Assembly: GCF_016464625.1 (NCBI RefSeq)
Contig: NZ_JAEAGO010000001.1
Span: 620,001 to 684,000, forward strand
Source of the DNA: Penaeicola halotolerans
GTDB taxonomy: Bacteria > Bacteroidota > Bacteroidia > Cytophagales > Cyclobacteriaceae
Direction: 5' to 3'
Length of the DNA stretch: 64,000 nt
This document shows, in pieces, positions 51,255 through 60,416 of the stretch; position 1 is the stretch's first letter; every line of letters starts with the position of its first letter. The position numbers and the translations under genes are program-made. The notes beneath the pieces are model-generated. The model was not told the DNA's origin. It ran no database searches and was given only the letters and a program-made list of their open reading frames with translations.

Positions 51255-52501
51255 ACGCTTTGCTTCATTTTGGCTAGTTTAGCTACGCCTTCTAATAGCG
51301 TATCAATTTCATTCTTGGTATTGTAAACAGCAAAGGACGCTCTCACAGTTCCTTCAATATTGAATAGCTTCATCAATGGTTGTGTACAGTGGTGCCCAGT
51401 TCTAACGGCTATTCCTCTAGCATCAAGCATCATCCCCACATCAAAGGGATGCATACCTTCTATAAGAAAGGAGAGAACACTTACTTTTTTAGCTGCTGTA
51501 CCAATTAGCCTGACGCCTGGTATAGATTCCATCCCCTCAGTAGCATAGGCTAAGAGCTCATTTTCATGTGACATGATGGCATCTTTACCTAGCTCATTGA
51601 TAAATTGAATCGCTTCATTGAAAGCTATCACATCGCCAATATTAGGCGTTCCTGCCTCAAATTTAAAAGGGATCGTATTGTAAGTAGTGCCAGCAAAGTC
51701 AACTTCTTTGATCATTTCACCACCACCTTGATATGGAGGCATTTCTTCGAGAAGTTCTCTTTTTCCGTAAAGAAAACCTACACCTGTAGGTCCGTACAGC
51801 TTGTGAGCAGAGCAAACATAAAAGTCACAGTCTAAGGCATGGACATCTACAAGTAGGTGAGAGGCTGACTGCGCACCGTCTAATAAGACTTTAGCGCCTA
51901 TTTGATGGGCTTTTTGAATAATCTCCTCTACTGGATTGATCGTTCCTAGTGCATTTGAAGCATGGACAATAGAAACAAGTTTGACAGACTTGTCTAACAA
52001 CTCATCAAATGAGTTCATATCTAGCTCGCCAGACGCTGTCACTTTGATGACTTTCAATGTAGCACCCGTAGCTTCGCAGAGCATTTGCCAAGGCACTATA
52101 TTAGAATGGTGCTCCATGTGAGAGATGATGATACTATCACCCTTCTTTATGTTTGCACGACCAAAAGTTGCTGCTACTAGATTAATACCATCAGTAGTTC
52201 CTTTAGTAAAAATGATTTGGTCTTCACTAGGGGAGTTGATAAACTGACAAATACTAGCCCTTGTATGCTCAAAATAGCGAGTAGATCTATCTGCCAATGC
52301 ATGTGCGCCTCTGTGGATATTGGCATTATCTACTTCATAGTACTTATTTAAAGCCTCTATTACTCGCTTTGGCTTTTGAGTGGTTGCAGCATTATCAAAG
52401 TACACCAAATCTTTTCCATTGACTTCTTGGTGAAGTATGGGGAATTGATCTCTGATAAGTTTGAGATCAAAAGATGATTTGATGTTTGCGTTTTGTATCA
52501 T
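51251..52501 (-). CDS. sufS: Cysteine desulfurase SufS
   Basis: 416 residues, PLP enzyme of the type II SufS/CsdA group. PLP Lys in SAHKLYGPTGVGFLYG, catalytic Cys in VRTGHHCTQPLM, and N-terminal YFDNAATTQKPKRVIEAL. Removes sulfur from cysteine for Fe-S clusters. Adjacent to sufD without a gap and overlapping sufE. Confidence 0.96.
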   Translation of the reverse strand: MIQNANIKSSFDLKLIRDQFPILHQEVNGKDLVYFDNAATTQKPKRVIEALNKYYEVDNANIHRGAHALADRSTRYFEHTRASICQFINSPSEDQIIFTKGTTDGINLVAATFGRANIKKGDSIIISHMEHHSNIVPWQMLCEATGATLKVIKVTASGELDMNSFDELLDKSVKLVSIVHASNALGTINPVEEIIQKAHQIGAKVLLDGAQSASHLLVDVHALDCDFYVCSAHKLYGPTGVGFLYGKRELLEEMPPYQGGGEMIKEVDFAGTTYNTIPFKFEAGTPNIGDVIAFNEAIQFINELGKDAIMSHENELLAYATEGMESIPGVRLIGTAAKKVSVLSFLIEGMHPFDVGMMLDARGIAVRTGHHCTQPLMKLFNIEGTVRASFAVYNTKNEIDTLLEGVAKLAKMKQSV

Positions 52502-53793
52502 TAATAATGTGCTCCTAATCTTTCTTTGATATTATCGATCATATAGTTTCTGAGACTATCTATACTGACGTTGGCAATGACATCTGCTGCAAATGCTTCT
52601 AAAAGCATCGCACGTGCTGATACTTTGCCTACACCGCGCGCTTGTAAGTAAAACAAGGCTTCTTCATCTAATTGGCCAGTCGTACAACCATGTGAACACT
52701 TCACATCATCCGCCCAAATTTCCAATTGAGGCTTAGTATTGATGGTAGCATCTTCAGACAGTAGGATATTGTTGTTCTGCTGAAAAGCATTTGTCTTTTG
52801 AGCGATCCTTCTTACGTAAATCTTGCCATTGAAAACTCCTCTTGAGCTATCATCTAAGACGCCTTTATAGAGTTCATTAGAATTGCAATGTGGCTCTCTA
52901 TGATCTACAGATGTATGATTATCTACATGAGATTGACCATTGAGCAAATACAGTCCATTCATATTAGCTTCTCCACCACTACCATTAAGCGTGATATTGA
53001 GATTGTTTCTCAGCATACCACCTTGGAGTGAAAGCAGATAGGAGGAAAAAGTAGATGATTTCTCTTGAAAAACTTCAAGCGTATTAACTTCTATCGCTTC
53101 TTTACTTTGCTTTTGTACTTTATGGTATTGCAAGTGGGTATTTTCAGCACAATAGATTTCAGTCAAGCCATTGATAAAATATCCGCTTCCTTCTTCTGAG
53201 ATGATCTGTTCTATAAATGCACCTTCGGCAAATTCCTCTGAAGTGATCAAGACTCTAGGGTAGGAAGTTTCTTGATTGTTTGACTGATAATATCTAAATA
53301 TAACAGGTTTAGTAAGGACTTCTTTCTTAGCTAGATGAATGTGAACAACCTCTTTTGCATAGACGGTATTGAGCGCTATGAAGGCATCCTTATCAGCTTT
53401 AGCGTAAGATCCAAAGTGTTTTTTAAATGATGCTGTCTCAGTAGAACCATCTTCAACATTTACGTTTAGGCTAGGAGAGTAGCTTGATAGATTAGCGTCA
53501 TATACTCCATTATTAAAAGCAATGATATCAGCATCGAGGTCAGCTATCACTTCTTTTCGAGTCAAAGAAGCACTTATATCAAACTTTTCTGCAGGAAGTA
53601 AAGATACTTTTGCTTTGTCCAGCGTTTTAGTGATTGCTGTGAACTTATATTCTTCTTCTTTGAGTTTTGGCAATCCATTTTTTATCAAAGCTTCTTTCGC
53701 CTGATTAAAAATATCAAGTCTATTTTGAGCTAGCTTATTAGGATTGAGCCTCTTAAAGAATTCCGCTGTCTGCGCCTGTTGTGTTAATTCCAT
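52501..53793 (-). CDS. sufD: SufD Fe-S scaffold component
   Basis: 430 residues from the ATG at 53793; a longer frame from 53826 would overlap sufC slightly. The C-terminal SufB/SufD beta-helix core is seen in NGKIYVRRIAQKTNAFQQNNNILLSEDATINTKPQLEI and DDVKCSHGCTTGQLDEEALFYLQARGV. Works in the SufBC2D complex that builds Fe-S clusters in the cytoplasm. Confidence 0.95.
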   Translation of the reverse strand: MELTQQAQTAEFFKRLNPNKLAQNRLDIFNQAKEALIKNGLPKLKEEEYKFTAITKTLDKAKVSLLPAEKFDISASLTRKEVIADLDADIIAFNNGVYDANLSSYSPSLNVNVEDGSTETASFKKHFGSYAKADKDAFIALNTVYAKEVVHIHLAKKEVLTKPVIFRYYQSNNQETSYPRVLITSEEFAEGAFIEQIISEEGSGYFINGLTEIYCAENTHLQYHKVQKQSKEAIEVNTLEVFQEKSSTFSSYLLSLQGGMLRNNLNITLNGSGGEANMNGLYLLNGQSHVDNHTSVDHREPHCNSNELYKGVLDDSSRGVFNGKIYVRRIAQKTNAFQQNNNILLSEDATINTKPQLEIWADDVKCSHGCTTGQLDEEALFYLQARGVGKVSARAMLLEAFAADVIANVSIDSLRNYMIDNIKERLGAHY

Positions 53794-53822
53794 GATGATT
53801 AAATTAAAAGGTGAATCAAAAA

Positions 53823-54584
53823 TCAAACGGTAGCTCCGTCTACTTCTTCCTTGATCCAGTCGTATCCTTTTTCTTCTAATTCTAATGCAAGTTCTTTAGT
53901 ACCTGACTTGACGATTCGGCCTTTGTAGAGCACGTGAACGTAATCTGGCACGATATAATCTAAGAGTCTTTGATAGTGAGTCACTACAATGGTCGCATTG
54001 TCTGCTGATTTCAGTTTATTGACACCATTGGCTACGATGCGGAGTGCATCGATATCAAGACCAGAGTCAGTTTCATCAAGAATGGCAAGTTTCGGCTCTA
54101 GCATGGCCATTTGGAAAATTTCATTTCTTTTTTTCTCACCACCAGAAAAACCTTCGTTTAATGATCTGCTGAGTAATTTTTGATCTATCTCTACCAAGCC
54201 CATTTTGCTCTTCATCAATGAAAGAAATGAAACAGCATCAAGTGGTTCCTGACCTCTATATTCTCTTACTTGATTGACAGCAGTCTTTAAGAAATTAGTT
54301 GAACTAACCCCCGGGATTTCTACAGGATATTGAAAAGCTAAAAAGATACCTTCTCTCGCTCTGTCTTCTGGTGATAAGTCAAGTAAGTCTTTGCCTAGAA
54401 AAGAAACTTCTCCTTCAGAAACTTCATACTCTTCTCTACCAGCTAGAACAGAGGCTAAAGTGCTTTTTCCTGAACCATTAGGTCCCATGATCGCGTGAAC
54501 TTCCCCTGGCTTTACTTCAAGATTGATTCCTCTAAGGATTTCTGTTCCCTCGATGTTAGCATGTAAATTTTTTATAGATAGCAT
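53823..54584 (-). CDS. sufC: SufC ATPase
   Basis: 253 residues, ABC-type ATPase without a membrane partner. Walker A GPNGSGKST, signature FSGGEKKRNEI, Walker B LAILDETDSGLD and H-loop VVTHYQRLLDYI. It drives conformational change in SufBC2D. Between sufB and sufD in the operon. Confidence 0.97.
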   Translation of the reverse strand: MLSIKNLHANIEGTEILRGINLEVKPGEVHAIMGPNGSGKSTLASVLAGREEYEVSEGEVSFLGKDLLDLSPEDRAREGIFLAFQYPVEIPGVSSTNFLKTAVNQVREYRGQEPLDAVSFLSLMKSKMGLVEIDQKLLSRSLNEGFSGGEKKRNEIFQMAMLEPKLAILDETDSGLDIDALRIVANGVNKLKSADNATIVVTHYQRLLDYIVPDYVHVLYKGRIVKSGTKELALELEEKGYDWIKEEVDGATV

Positions 54585-54621
54585 TGTCTTTGTCGATTTT
54601 TGGCTTTGTTCTTTATTCTAA

Positions 54622-56067
54622 TTATCCTACTGATCCTTCAAGTGTCAGAGCAAGTAGTTTCTGTGCTTCCACAGCAAACTCCATTGGAAGCTGGTTGAGG
54701 ACTTCCTTAGCGTATCCATTTACAATCAGTGCCACTGCATCTTCTGTACTGATTCCTCTCTGATTACAATAGAAGATTTGATCTTCTCCGATTTTTGAAG
54801 TGGTTGCTTCATGCTCTACTTGAGCAGTGCTGTTATTAATATCTATATAAGGGAATGTATGGGCACCGCAATTGTTTCCCATAAGCAATGAATCACATTG
54901 AGAGAAATTTCGAGCATTGGTTGCTCGCTTCATCACTTGTACTTGACCTCTGTAAGAGTTTTGGGACTTTCCAGCAGAGATGCCCTTAGATACAATTCTT
55001 GATTTGGTATTTTTACCGATATGGATCATTTTAGTTCCAGTATCTGCTTGCTGATAGTTATTAGTGACAGCTACAGAGTAAAACTCACCAATAGAATAGT
55101 CGCCTTTCAATATACAAGAAGGATACTTCCAAGTGACCGCTGATCCTGTTTCTACTTGAGTCCAAGAGATTTTAGCATGGTCACCAGCACAAATTCCTCT
55201 TTTGGTTACAAAATTGTAAATACCACCTTTACCATTTTTGTCTCCCGGATACCAGTTTTGTACGGTAGAGTATTTAACTTCAGCTTTGGCGCCTGCATAG
55301 ATCTCCACTACTGCTGCATGAAGTTGATTTTCATCTCTCATTGGGGCTGTGCATCCTTCTAGGTAACTCACATACGCTCCATCTTCCGCTACGATCAATG
55401 TTCTCTCAAACTGTCCTGTATTGGCTGCATTGATACGGAAATAGGTGGAAAGCTCCATAGGGCATCTCACACCTTTTGGGATGTAACAAAATGATCCATC
55501 TGAAAAAACAGCCGAGTTTAGCGCAGCATAATAGTTATCTGTAGCAGGAACTACGGATCCCATATACTTTTTGATCAGCTCAGGATGATTATGAACTGCT
55601 TCACTAAATGAACAGAAGATAATACCCAGTTCTCCTAACTTTTCTTTATAGGTAGTCGCCACTGATACGGAGTCTATGACAGCATCTACCGCCACTCCAG
55701 TCAATCTTTTTTGTTCATTGAGAGAAATACCCAATTTCTCAAAAGTTTTGAGCAATTCAGGATCTACTTCATCAAGATTTTTCGGATTGACTTTTTTCTT
55801 TGGAGCAGAATAGTATTTGAGGTCTTGAAAATCAACTTTTGGATAGTTGACATTAGCCCATTCTGGTTCTTCCATTTTAAGCCAAGCACGATAAGCCTTA
55901 AGACGCCATTCTAGCATCCACTCTGGCTCTTCTTTTTTGGCTGAGATAAATCTAATGATGTCTTCATTGAGACCTTTTGGAGCTTCATCAGCTTCAAAAT
56001 CTACGGTCCAACCGTGCTCATATTCACGTGAAGTAAAGTCCTCTAATATTTGGTCGTCTTTGCTCAT
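54622..56067 (-). CDS. sufB: SufB Fe-S scaffold
   Basis: 481 residues, the main scaffold of the Suf system. Core features are [60 protein letters not shown] and [36 protein letters not shown]. First gene of sufBCDSE-sufT-brx. The promoter has a TATATTTG minus-7 box at 56102-56109, and iron-type operator half-sites lie at 56074-56084 and a near-perfect palindrome at 56271-56293. Confidence 0.97.
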   Translation of the reverse strand: MSKDDQILEDFTSREYEHGWTVDFEADEAPKGLNEDIIRFISAKKEEPEWMLEWRLKAYRAWLKMEEPEWANVNYPKVDFQDLKYYSAPKKKVNPKNLDEVDPELLKTFEKLGISLNEQKRLTGVAVDAVIDSVSVATTYKEKLGELGIIFCSFSEAVHNHPELIKKYMGSVVPATDNYYAALNSAVFSDGSFCYIPKGVRCPMELSTYFRINAANTGQFERTLIVAEDGAYVSYLEGCTAPMRDENQLHAAVVEIYAGAKAEVKYSTVQNWYPGDKNGKGGIYNFVTKRGICAGDHAKISWTQVETGSAVTWKYPSCILKGDYSIGEFYSVAVTNNYQQADTGTKMIHIGKNTKSRIVSKGISAGKSQNSYRGQVQVMKRATNARNFSQCDSLLMGNNCGAHTFPYIDINNSTAQVEHEATTSKIGEDQIFYCNQRGISTEDAVALIVNGYAKEVLNQLPMEFAVEAQKLLALTLEGSVG

Positions 56068-56073
56068 ATTTAG

Positions 56074-56096
56074 TTATTTAGACTAATTATATTTAG
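56074..56096. promoter_or_regulatory. Half-conserved iron-type operator near the suf start
   Basis: Half-site TTATTTAGACT at 56074-56084, one base off the consensus half-site TTATTTAGATT, followed by a weak second half. It covers the expected transcription start of suf. Confidence 0.4.
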
Positions 56097-56101
56097 CTAC
56101 G

Positions 56102-56109
56102 CAAATATA
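56102..56109 (-). promoter_or_regulatory. Promoter minus-7 box for the suf operon
   Basis: TATATTTG on the minus strand, an exact fit to TAnnTTTG, 34 bp upstream of the sufB ATG. Confidence 0.6.
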
Positions 56110-56270
56110 CAACATTTATCTGAAAAGTATTGTTTCAGGCCTTGTTTAAAATAGGGGAGTGAAATCAGAAATTGGCTAAAATGAGCTGAATAATAGCTTT
56201 TTAAGCCTCATAGTAAAATATGATTTTTTTATATAAACAATAGACAAGCTCTATAATAATGTGTTTAAAA

Positions 56271-56293
56271 TTATTTAGATTTAATCTTAATAA
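56271..56293. promoter_or_regulatory. Near-perfect palindromic operator upstream of suf
   Basis: Half-sites TTATTTAGATT and AATCTTAATAA around one T, a palindrome with a single mismatch. The same half-sites occur twice at the hmu promoter and at the TonB receptor start, so it is probably an iron- or heme-responsive regulator site. It is about 200 bp upstream of sufB. Confidence 0.55.
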
Positions 56294-56315
56294 TTTTCAT
56301 GACTCAAAAAGTGAA

Positions 56316-56347
56316 TAAAAAAAGCCTCTAACATTGGAGAGGCTTAG
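56316..56347 (-). terminator. Intrinsic terminator after the Lrp gene
   Basis: 8-bp stem AAGCCTCT / AGAGGCTT then TTTTTTTATTC on the minus strand. Confidence 0.85.
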
Positions 56348-56349
56348 CT

Positions 56350-56829
56350 TTATTTTTTGATTTCTTCTAGAAGCTGTATGGGTCTATTGATGCTTTCTTC
56401 AAGAGAGATAAATGTCTCTGTGCGATCTATGCCTTCCACCTTTTGAATTTTATCATGAAGTACTGTTCTTAGATGATTGGTGTCTTTACAGATGATCTTT
56501 GCAAAAATGCTATAATTACCAGTAGTATAGTATGCGCTGACTATTTCAGGGATGGCTTTGAGTTGCTGTACTACACTTTCATATAAAGAGCTTTTTTCTA
56601 GATATATTCCCAAGTATGCCGAGATATCATAACCCAGTTTGGCATAATCGATATTGAGTGATGCACCTTTTACTACACCCATTTCTTCAAGTTTGCGCAT
56701 GCGCACATGGATAGTACCACTAGAAACGAAGACTTTTTTGGCTATTTCAGTGTAGGGAGTTTTCGCATCCTCATTCAAAAGTGATATTATTTTGAGGTCT
56801 ATGTTGTCGATTTCGTAATTTTTATCCAT
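56350..56829 (-). CDS. Lrp/AsnC-family regulator
   Basis: 159 residues. N-terminal HTH (NIDLKIISLLNEDAKTPYTEIAKKVFVSSGTIHVRMRKLEEMGVV) and C-terminal RAM/AsnC ligand-binding domain (AYLGIYLEKSSLYESVVQQLKAIPEIVSAYYTTGNYSIFAKIICKD). Binds an amino acid and regulates transcription as a multimer. Divergent from the NUDIX gene across a 315-bp gap. Targets unknown. Confidence 0.93.
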   Translation of the reverse strand: MDKNYEIDNIDLKIISLLNEDAKTPYTEIAKKVFVSSGTIHVRMRKLEEMGVVKGASLNIDYAKLGYDISAYLGIYLEKSSLYESVVQQLKAIPEIVSAYYTTGNYSIFAKIICKDTNHLRTVLHDKIQKVEGIDRTETFISLEESINRPIQLLEEIKK

Positions 56830-57048
56830 GATTTTTTAGCTTTCTTAATGGAAAGATAATCAAAATATCGCTTTTATAAAAAATGTATAAAAAAATTGCT
56901 CTATAGGAAATATCCTTTTTATTCATCAAAATTGTTTTTTAGTTTTGAAACTACAATGTTATTTTACTTATTGTCAAAATGTAAGTAGAATCAACTGTTG
57001 ATTGGATAAGTGATGTTGTTAAATTTCGGTTTGAGCTTTTTTCAAACG

Positions 57049-57082
57049 TTTGAATGAGCACTCTATATCTATGTTATATTTG
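57049..57082 (+). promoter_or_regulatory. Promoter upstream of the NUDIX gene
   Basis: Minus-33 TTTG at 57049-57052 and minus-7 TATATTTG at 57075-57082, spaced 22 bp, within the range seen in Bacteroidota. The palindrome CAAACGTTTG overlaps the minus-33 box. Confidence 0.55.
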
Positions 57083-57100
57083 GGTTTATTTTCCGGTAAA

Positions 57101-57131
57101 GATCCCGCCAGCGAGCGGGATTTTTCTTTTT
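57101..57131 (+). terminator. Intrinsic terminator in the NUDIX leader
   Basis: 7-bp GC-rich stem ATCCCGC / GCGGGAT with a 6-base loop, then TTTTTCTTTTTAG. It lies about 12 nt after the expected transcription start and 13 bp before the NUDIX start codon, so it could attenuate that gene or end a very short RNA. Confidence 0.7.
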
Positions 57132-57144
57132 AGTAAATTTCATC

Positions 57145-57537
57145 ATGAAAAAGATTAGAGTTGTCTGTGCAGTTATACAAGATAGAAAGCGATTGCTGAC
57201 ATTTCGAAGAGGTAGTCAAAGCGCTCATGCTGGACTTTGGGAGTTTCCAGGTGGCAAAGTGAAACTTGGCGAGACTTTAGATGAAGCCTTACATCGCGAG
57301 ATTTGGGAGGAACTCATGATCAAAATTAAAATCTCAAAGCAGCTTCCACCAGTCGTGCATCAATATGACACATTTAGGATTCATCTGTTTCCTTTTTTAT
57401 GTAGTATAGAAAAAGGTGTTATTCATTTAACAGAACATGACGCGTATCAGTGGGTTGATCTTCAAGAGGCTCAGATGCTTGATTGGTCTGCAGCTGATGT
57501 AGCCATCTGGAAAGCATATTTCAAGTCGACTTTTTAA
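57145..57537 (+). CDS. NUDIX (MutT-like) nucleoside triphosphate pyrophosphatase
   Basis: 130 residues. The Nudix box reads GKVKLGETLDEALHREIWEEL, with every key Gly, Glu and Arg in place; the final Gly before the last hydrophobic residue is Met. The start VVCAVIQDRKRLLTFRRGSQSAHAGLWEFPGG is typical of MutT-type enzymes that clean damaged (d)NTPs such as 8-oxo-dGTP. Preceded by an unusual promoter-terminator leader. Confidence 0.92.
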   Translation: MKKIRVVCAVIQDRKRLLTFRRGSQSAHAGLWEFPGGKVKLGETLDEALHREIWEELMIKIKISKQLPPVVHQYDTFRIHLFPFLCSIEKGVIHLTEHDAYQWVDLQEAQMLDWSAADVAIWKAYFKSTF

Positions 57538-57581
57538 CACTTTAGTCTTTGAGCTGGTTATGGGAGAAAACCAATCATACT

Positions 57582-58319
57582 ATGAAAAAATATAGCTTTC
57601 TACTTTTACTTCTTCTAGCTGTCACTATATCAGTGGCACAAGATAAGATATCATCTTCTGTAGGTGAAATCACGATCAATCCAGTTACTCATGGTTCATT
57701 TGCCATGCAGTGGGATGACCAAAGTATCTTTGTAGATCCTTATGGAGGTCCTGAAGGTTTTGCGAAATTTGGTGCTCCTGCACTTGTCATGATCACAGAT
57801 ATTCACGGAGATCACTTGGATAAGAAAACCCTAGCAGGTATTGATCTTAGCAAAGCTACGCTGGTAGCTCCACAAGCTGTCGTAGATCAACTGGGAGACA
57901 TTAAATTTTCGCAAATTATCACACTTAATAATGGAGAATCTAAGATGTGGGATAAGTTAGAAGTAGCTGCTATCCCAATGTATAATCTTCCAGAAACAGA
58001 AGATTCAAGACATCCAAAAGGTAGGGGCAATGGCTATGTGATCACTTTTGGAGACAAGAAATTCTATATCTCAGGTGACACAGAAGATATCGCTGAGATG
58101 CGTGCTTTGAGAGATATCGATGTGGCATTTGTTTGTATGAATGAGCCTTATACTATGAATGTAGATCAAGCAGCAGATGCTGTTATTGATTTTAAACCTA
58201 AGGTAGTATATCCTTATCACTACAGAGGATCTGGAGGGTTAAGTGATGTAGATAAGTTTAAATCTTTAGTAGAGGCTGGTGCTACCAATGTTGAAGTAAG
58301 ATTGAGAAAGTGGTATTAA
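57582..58319 (+). CDS. Exported MBL-fold hydrolase
   Basis: About 245 residues from the ATG at 57582, with a signal peptide (KKYSFLLLLLLAVTISVAQ); an in-frame TTG at 57549 is less likely. Metallo-beta-lactamase fold: HGSFAMQWDDQSIFVDPYGG, metal motif TDIHGDHLD in which the usual first His of HxHxDH is Asp, GNGYVITFGDKKFYISGDTED, and a late YPYHYRGSGG with His. Resembles UlaG-like lactonases of the MBL superfamily but exported. Substrate unknown. Followed by a terminator. Confidence 0.9.
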   Translation: MKKYSFLLLLLLAVTISVAQDKISSSVGEITINPVTHGSFAMQWDDQSIFVDPYGGPEGFAKFGAPALVMITDIHGDHLDKKTLAGIDLSKATLVAPQAVVDQLGDIKFSQIITLNNGESKMWDKLEVAAIPMYNLPETEDSRHPKGRGNGYVITFGDKKFYISGDTEDIAEMRALRDIDVAFVCMNEPYTMNVDQAADAVIDFKPKVVYPYHYRGSGGLSDVDKFKSLVEAGATNVEVRLRKWY

Positions 58320-58344
58320 TCTAGACATCAAATTGTAATTCATA

Positions 58345-58375
58345 AAAAGCTCTTCTTTGCGGAAGGGCTTTTTTT
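58345..58375 (+). terminator. Intrinsic terminator after the MBL-fold gene
   Basis: 9-bp stem AAGCTCTTC / GAAGGGCTT (one G-T pair) followed by seven T. Confidence 0.85.
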
Positions 58376-58434
58376 ATGCTTTGATAGGTAGTTTCAAAGA
58401 TTTTTTAAACCTGATAAATTAAATCAATTACTAC

Positions 58435-58457
58435 TTAATTGGATTTAATCTAAATAG
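58435..58457. promoter_or_regulatory. Operator 1 at the hmu promoter
   Basis: Half-sites TTAATTGGATT and AATCTAAATAG around one T, each one or two bases off the consensus half-sites TTATTTAGATT / AATCTAAATAA. It covers the minus-33 box. Confidence 0.6.
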
Positions 58458-58469
58458 CGATTATGTTTG
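58439..58469 (+). promoter_or_regulatory. hmu operon promoter
   Basis: Minus-33 TTG at 58439-58441 and minus-7 TATGTTTG at 58462-58469, an exact TAnnTTTG match, spaced 20 bp. The expected start of transcription, about 58476, lies inside operator 2. Confidence 0.65.
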
Positions 58470-58473
58470 CATC

Positions 58474-58496
58474 ATATTTATATTCAATCTAAATAA
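58474..58496. promoter_or_regulatory. Operator 2 at the hmu promoter
   Basis: Half-sites ATATTTATATT and a perfect AATCTAAATAA around one C. It covers the expected transcription start and ends 2 bp before the hmuT start codon. Confidence 0.6.
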
Positions 58497-58498
58497 AG

Positions 58499-59380
58499 AT
58501 GAGAGCAATATCCTATTTATTCTTACTGATACTAGTCATAGCATCCTGTAATAGCAGGCAATCTGATAAAGTTGAGAAGCTTTCGACAGTAGAAACTGAT
58601 GATAGAATAGTTATCGTAGGGGGAACTACAGCCGAAATAGTATCCGCAGTAGGACTAGAATCTCAGATAGTAGGTGTAGATCGTACAAGTACATATCCAG
58701 AGAGACTTCAAGCATTACCATCTGTAGGCTATAGAAATAGCATCAAAGCAGAAGGTATACTTTCCCTTAATCCTACACTCATCTTATTAGAAAATGAGTA
58801 TGTAGACCAAGTAGTACTGGAACAGCTTAAAAGTAGCGGCATAGAAACAGTCGTACTAGATAAGCCTAATACTACTAAAGAGGCAATAAGCTACATAGAG
58901 AAACTAGGCGCACTACTTGACAAGAAAGTTGAGGCCAATCAGCTCATAGAAAAGCTTCAAAGTGATTTGGCAGCAGCTCAAGAGAGCTTAGAAACCTACC
59001 AAAATGATTCACTAAGTGCAGCATTTGTGATGGCACGAGGAAAGGACATGATCTTCCTAGCGGGTCAACAGACCTTTGTAGATGAAATGTTCGCACTTGC
59101 AGGACTTCAAAAAACTGAGGTAGAATTTCAAGATTTTAAACCTTTAACGCCTGAGGCACTTATCAAGCTCAATCCCGATTATGTAGTTTTCTTCGAAAGC
59201 GGCTTACAATCTATCGGAGGAATGGAAGGAGCACTGCAAATAAAAGGCATCTCTGAAACGACTGCTGGCAAAAGAAAGCAGATCATTGCCATAGATGGTC
59301 TTAAACTTTCTGGATTTGGCCCCAGAACAGGCGAAGCTATTCTCGAACTTATCCAAGCAACCTATGCTGATTCGAAGTAG
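58499..59380 (+). CDS. hmuT: Heme-binding lipoprotein of the heme ABC transporter (HmuT)
   Basis: 293 residues. Lipoprotein signal LLILVIASC. Class III periplasmic binding fold of the HmuT/ChuT type: RIVIVGGTTAEIVSAVGLESQIVGVDRTSTYPERLQALPSVGY, then the LNPTLILLENEY helix-loop and GFGPRTGEAILELI. It delivers heme from the TonB receptor to the inner-membrane permease. First gene of the hmu operon behind the double operator. Confidence 0.92.
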   Translation: MRAISYLFLLILVIASCNSRQSDKVEKLSTVETDDRIVIVGGTTAEIVSAVGLESQIVGVDRTSTYPERLQALPSVGYRNSIKAEGILSLNPTLILLENEYVDQVVLEQLKSSGIETVVLDKPNTTKEAISYIEKLGALLDKKVEANQLIEKLQSDLAAAQESLETYQNDSLSAAFVMARGKDMIFLAGQQTFVDEMFALAGLQKTEVEFQDFKPLTPEALIKLNPDYVVFFESGLQSIGGMEGALQIKGISETTAGKRKQIIAIDGLKLSGFGPRTGEAILELIQATYADSK

Positions 59381-60416
59381 TCATAGGATGTCATTGATAG
59401 GAGCGATGCTATTGATACTTATAGCTGCCATGATGCTATCTGCTGTAGTAGGTGCCTATCAACTTTCTTTAAATGACATCTTTCATGTGATTTCTTATCA
59501 ATTGGGTTTCACTAAGGATCAACCAAAACCAGAGCTATTAGCAGTGTTTTGGAACATCAGACTACCGAGGATATTGCTTGGTGCGATGGTTGGTGCTGCA
59601 TTGGCTATAGCTGGTGCAGCCCTTCAGGGATTATTTAGAAATCCACTAGTAGAGTCCGGTCTCATAGGGGTGAGTAGTGGCGGGGCATTGATGGTGGTTA
59701 TTTTGATCGTTTTTTCCAACATCATCTCTTTAGAGATTGCACCTATTTTTATACAGCTACTACAGCCTTTGGTGGCTTTTATTGGAGGATTACTTTTGAC
59801 CATAGCGGCTTATAAATTGAGTAAAGTAGGGTCAAAAGCTGATATCAGTTTACTGATACTATCTGGGGTAGCCATCAATGCACTAGCTGGAGCTTTGATA
59901 GGCCTTACATTATATTTTGCGGATGATGCCGCGATTAGAAATTTCACATTTTGGAGTCTGGGGGATTTAGGCGGTGCTAATTGGCTCAAGATCGGCATCT
60001 CTGCACCATTGATCTTAGGCTCAATAGGTTATCTGCTGAATACTGCCAAGCCGCTCAATCTTTTATCCCTAGGAGAATCTGAAGCATTTCATATGGGGCT
60101 TTCTGTGGAGAAGGTTAAGACAGGTATCATATTAGCTGTAGCGATGGCAGTAGGTGTCAGTGTGGCATTTACGGGTATTATTGGATTTGTCGGGTTGGTG
60201 ATTCCACACATCATCCGTCTCCTCATCGGTGCGGATCATAAGCTTGTTTTGCCCTTATCAGTTCTTTTAGGAGCTTCCTTTTTAGTACTAGCAGACCTAG
60301 CTTCTCGTGTGGTAGTTTCACCTTCTGAGTTACCGATTGGGATTATTACTTCTTTAGCAGGAGCACCATTTTTCATTTGGTTATTGATCAATTTCAAAAA
60401 GAAAAGTAGGGTATGA
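59364..60416 (+). CDS. hmuU: Heme ABC transporter permease (HmuU)
   Basis: About 350 residues; I use the ATG at 59364, which overlaps hmuT by 17 bp, while ATG 59388 is also possible. FecCD-family permease with about ten helices and the family motifs RLPRILLGAMVGAALAIAGAALQGLFRNPLVESGLIGVSSGGAL and GIIGFVGLVIPHIIRLLIGADHKLVLPLSVLLGASFLVLADLASR. Works as a dimer with HmuV. Confidence 0.94.
   Translation: MLIRSSHRMSLIGAMLLILIAAMMLSAVVGAYQLSLNDIFHVISYQLGFTKDQPKPELLAVFWNIRLPRILLGAMVGAALAIAGAALQGLFRNPLVESGLIGVSSGGALMVVILIVFSNIISLEIAPIFIQLLQPLVAFIGGLLLTIAAYKLSKVGSKADISLLILSGVAINALAGALIGLTLYFADDAAIRNFTFWSLGDLGGANWLKIGISAPLILGSIGYLLNTAKPLNLLSLGESEAFHMGLSVEKVKTGIILAVAMAVGVSVAFTGIIGFVGLVIPHIIRLLIGADHKLVLPLSVLLGASFLVLADLASRVVVSPSELPIGIITSLAGAPFFIWLLINFKKKSRV

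Larger units (their letters stand above)
56830..57144. other. 315-bp regulatory gap between lrp and the NUDIX gene
   Basis: No gene seen. It holds the AT-rich lrp promoter region, a perfect 10-bp palindrome CAAACGTTTG at 57043-57052, a TAnnTTTG-type promoter at 57075-57082 and a strong terminator hairpin directly after it at 57101-57131. Confidence 0.6.
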
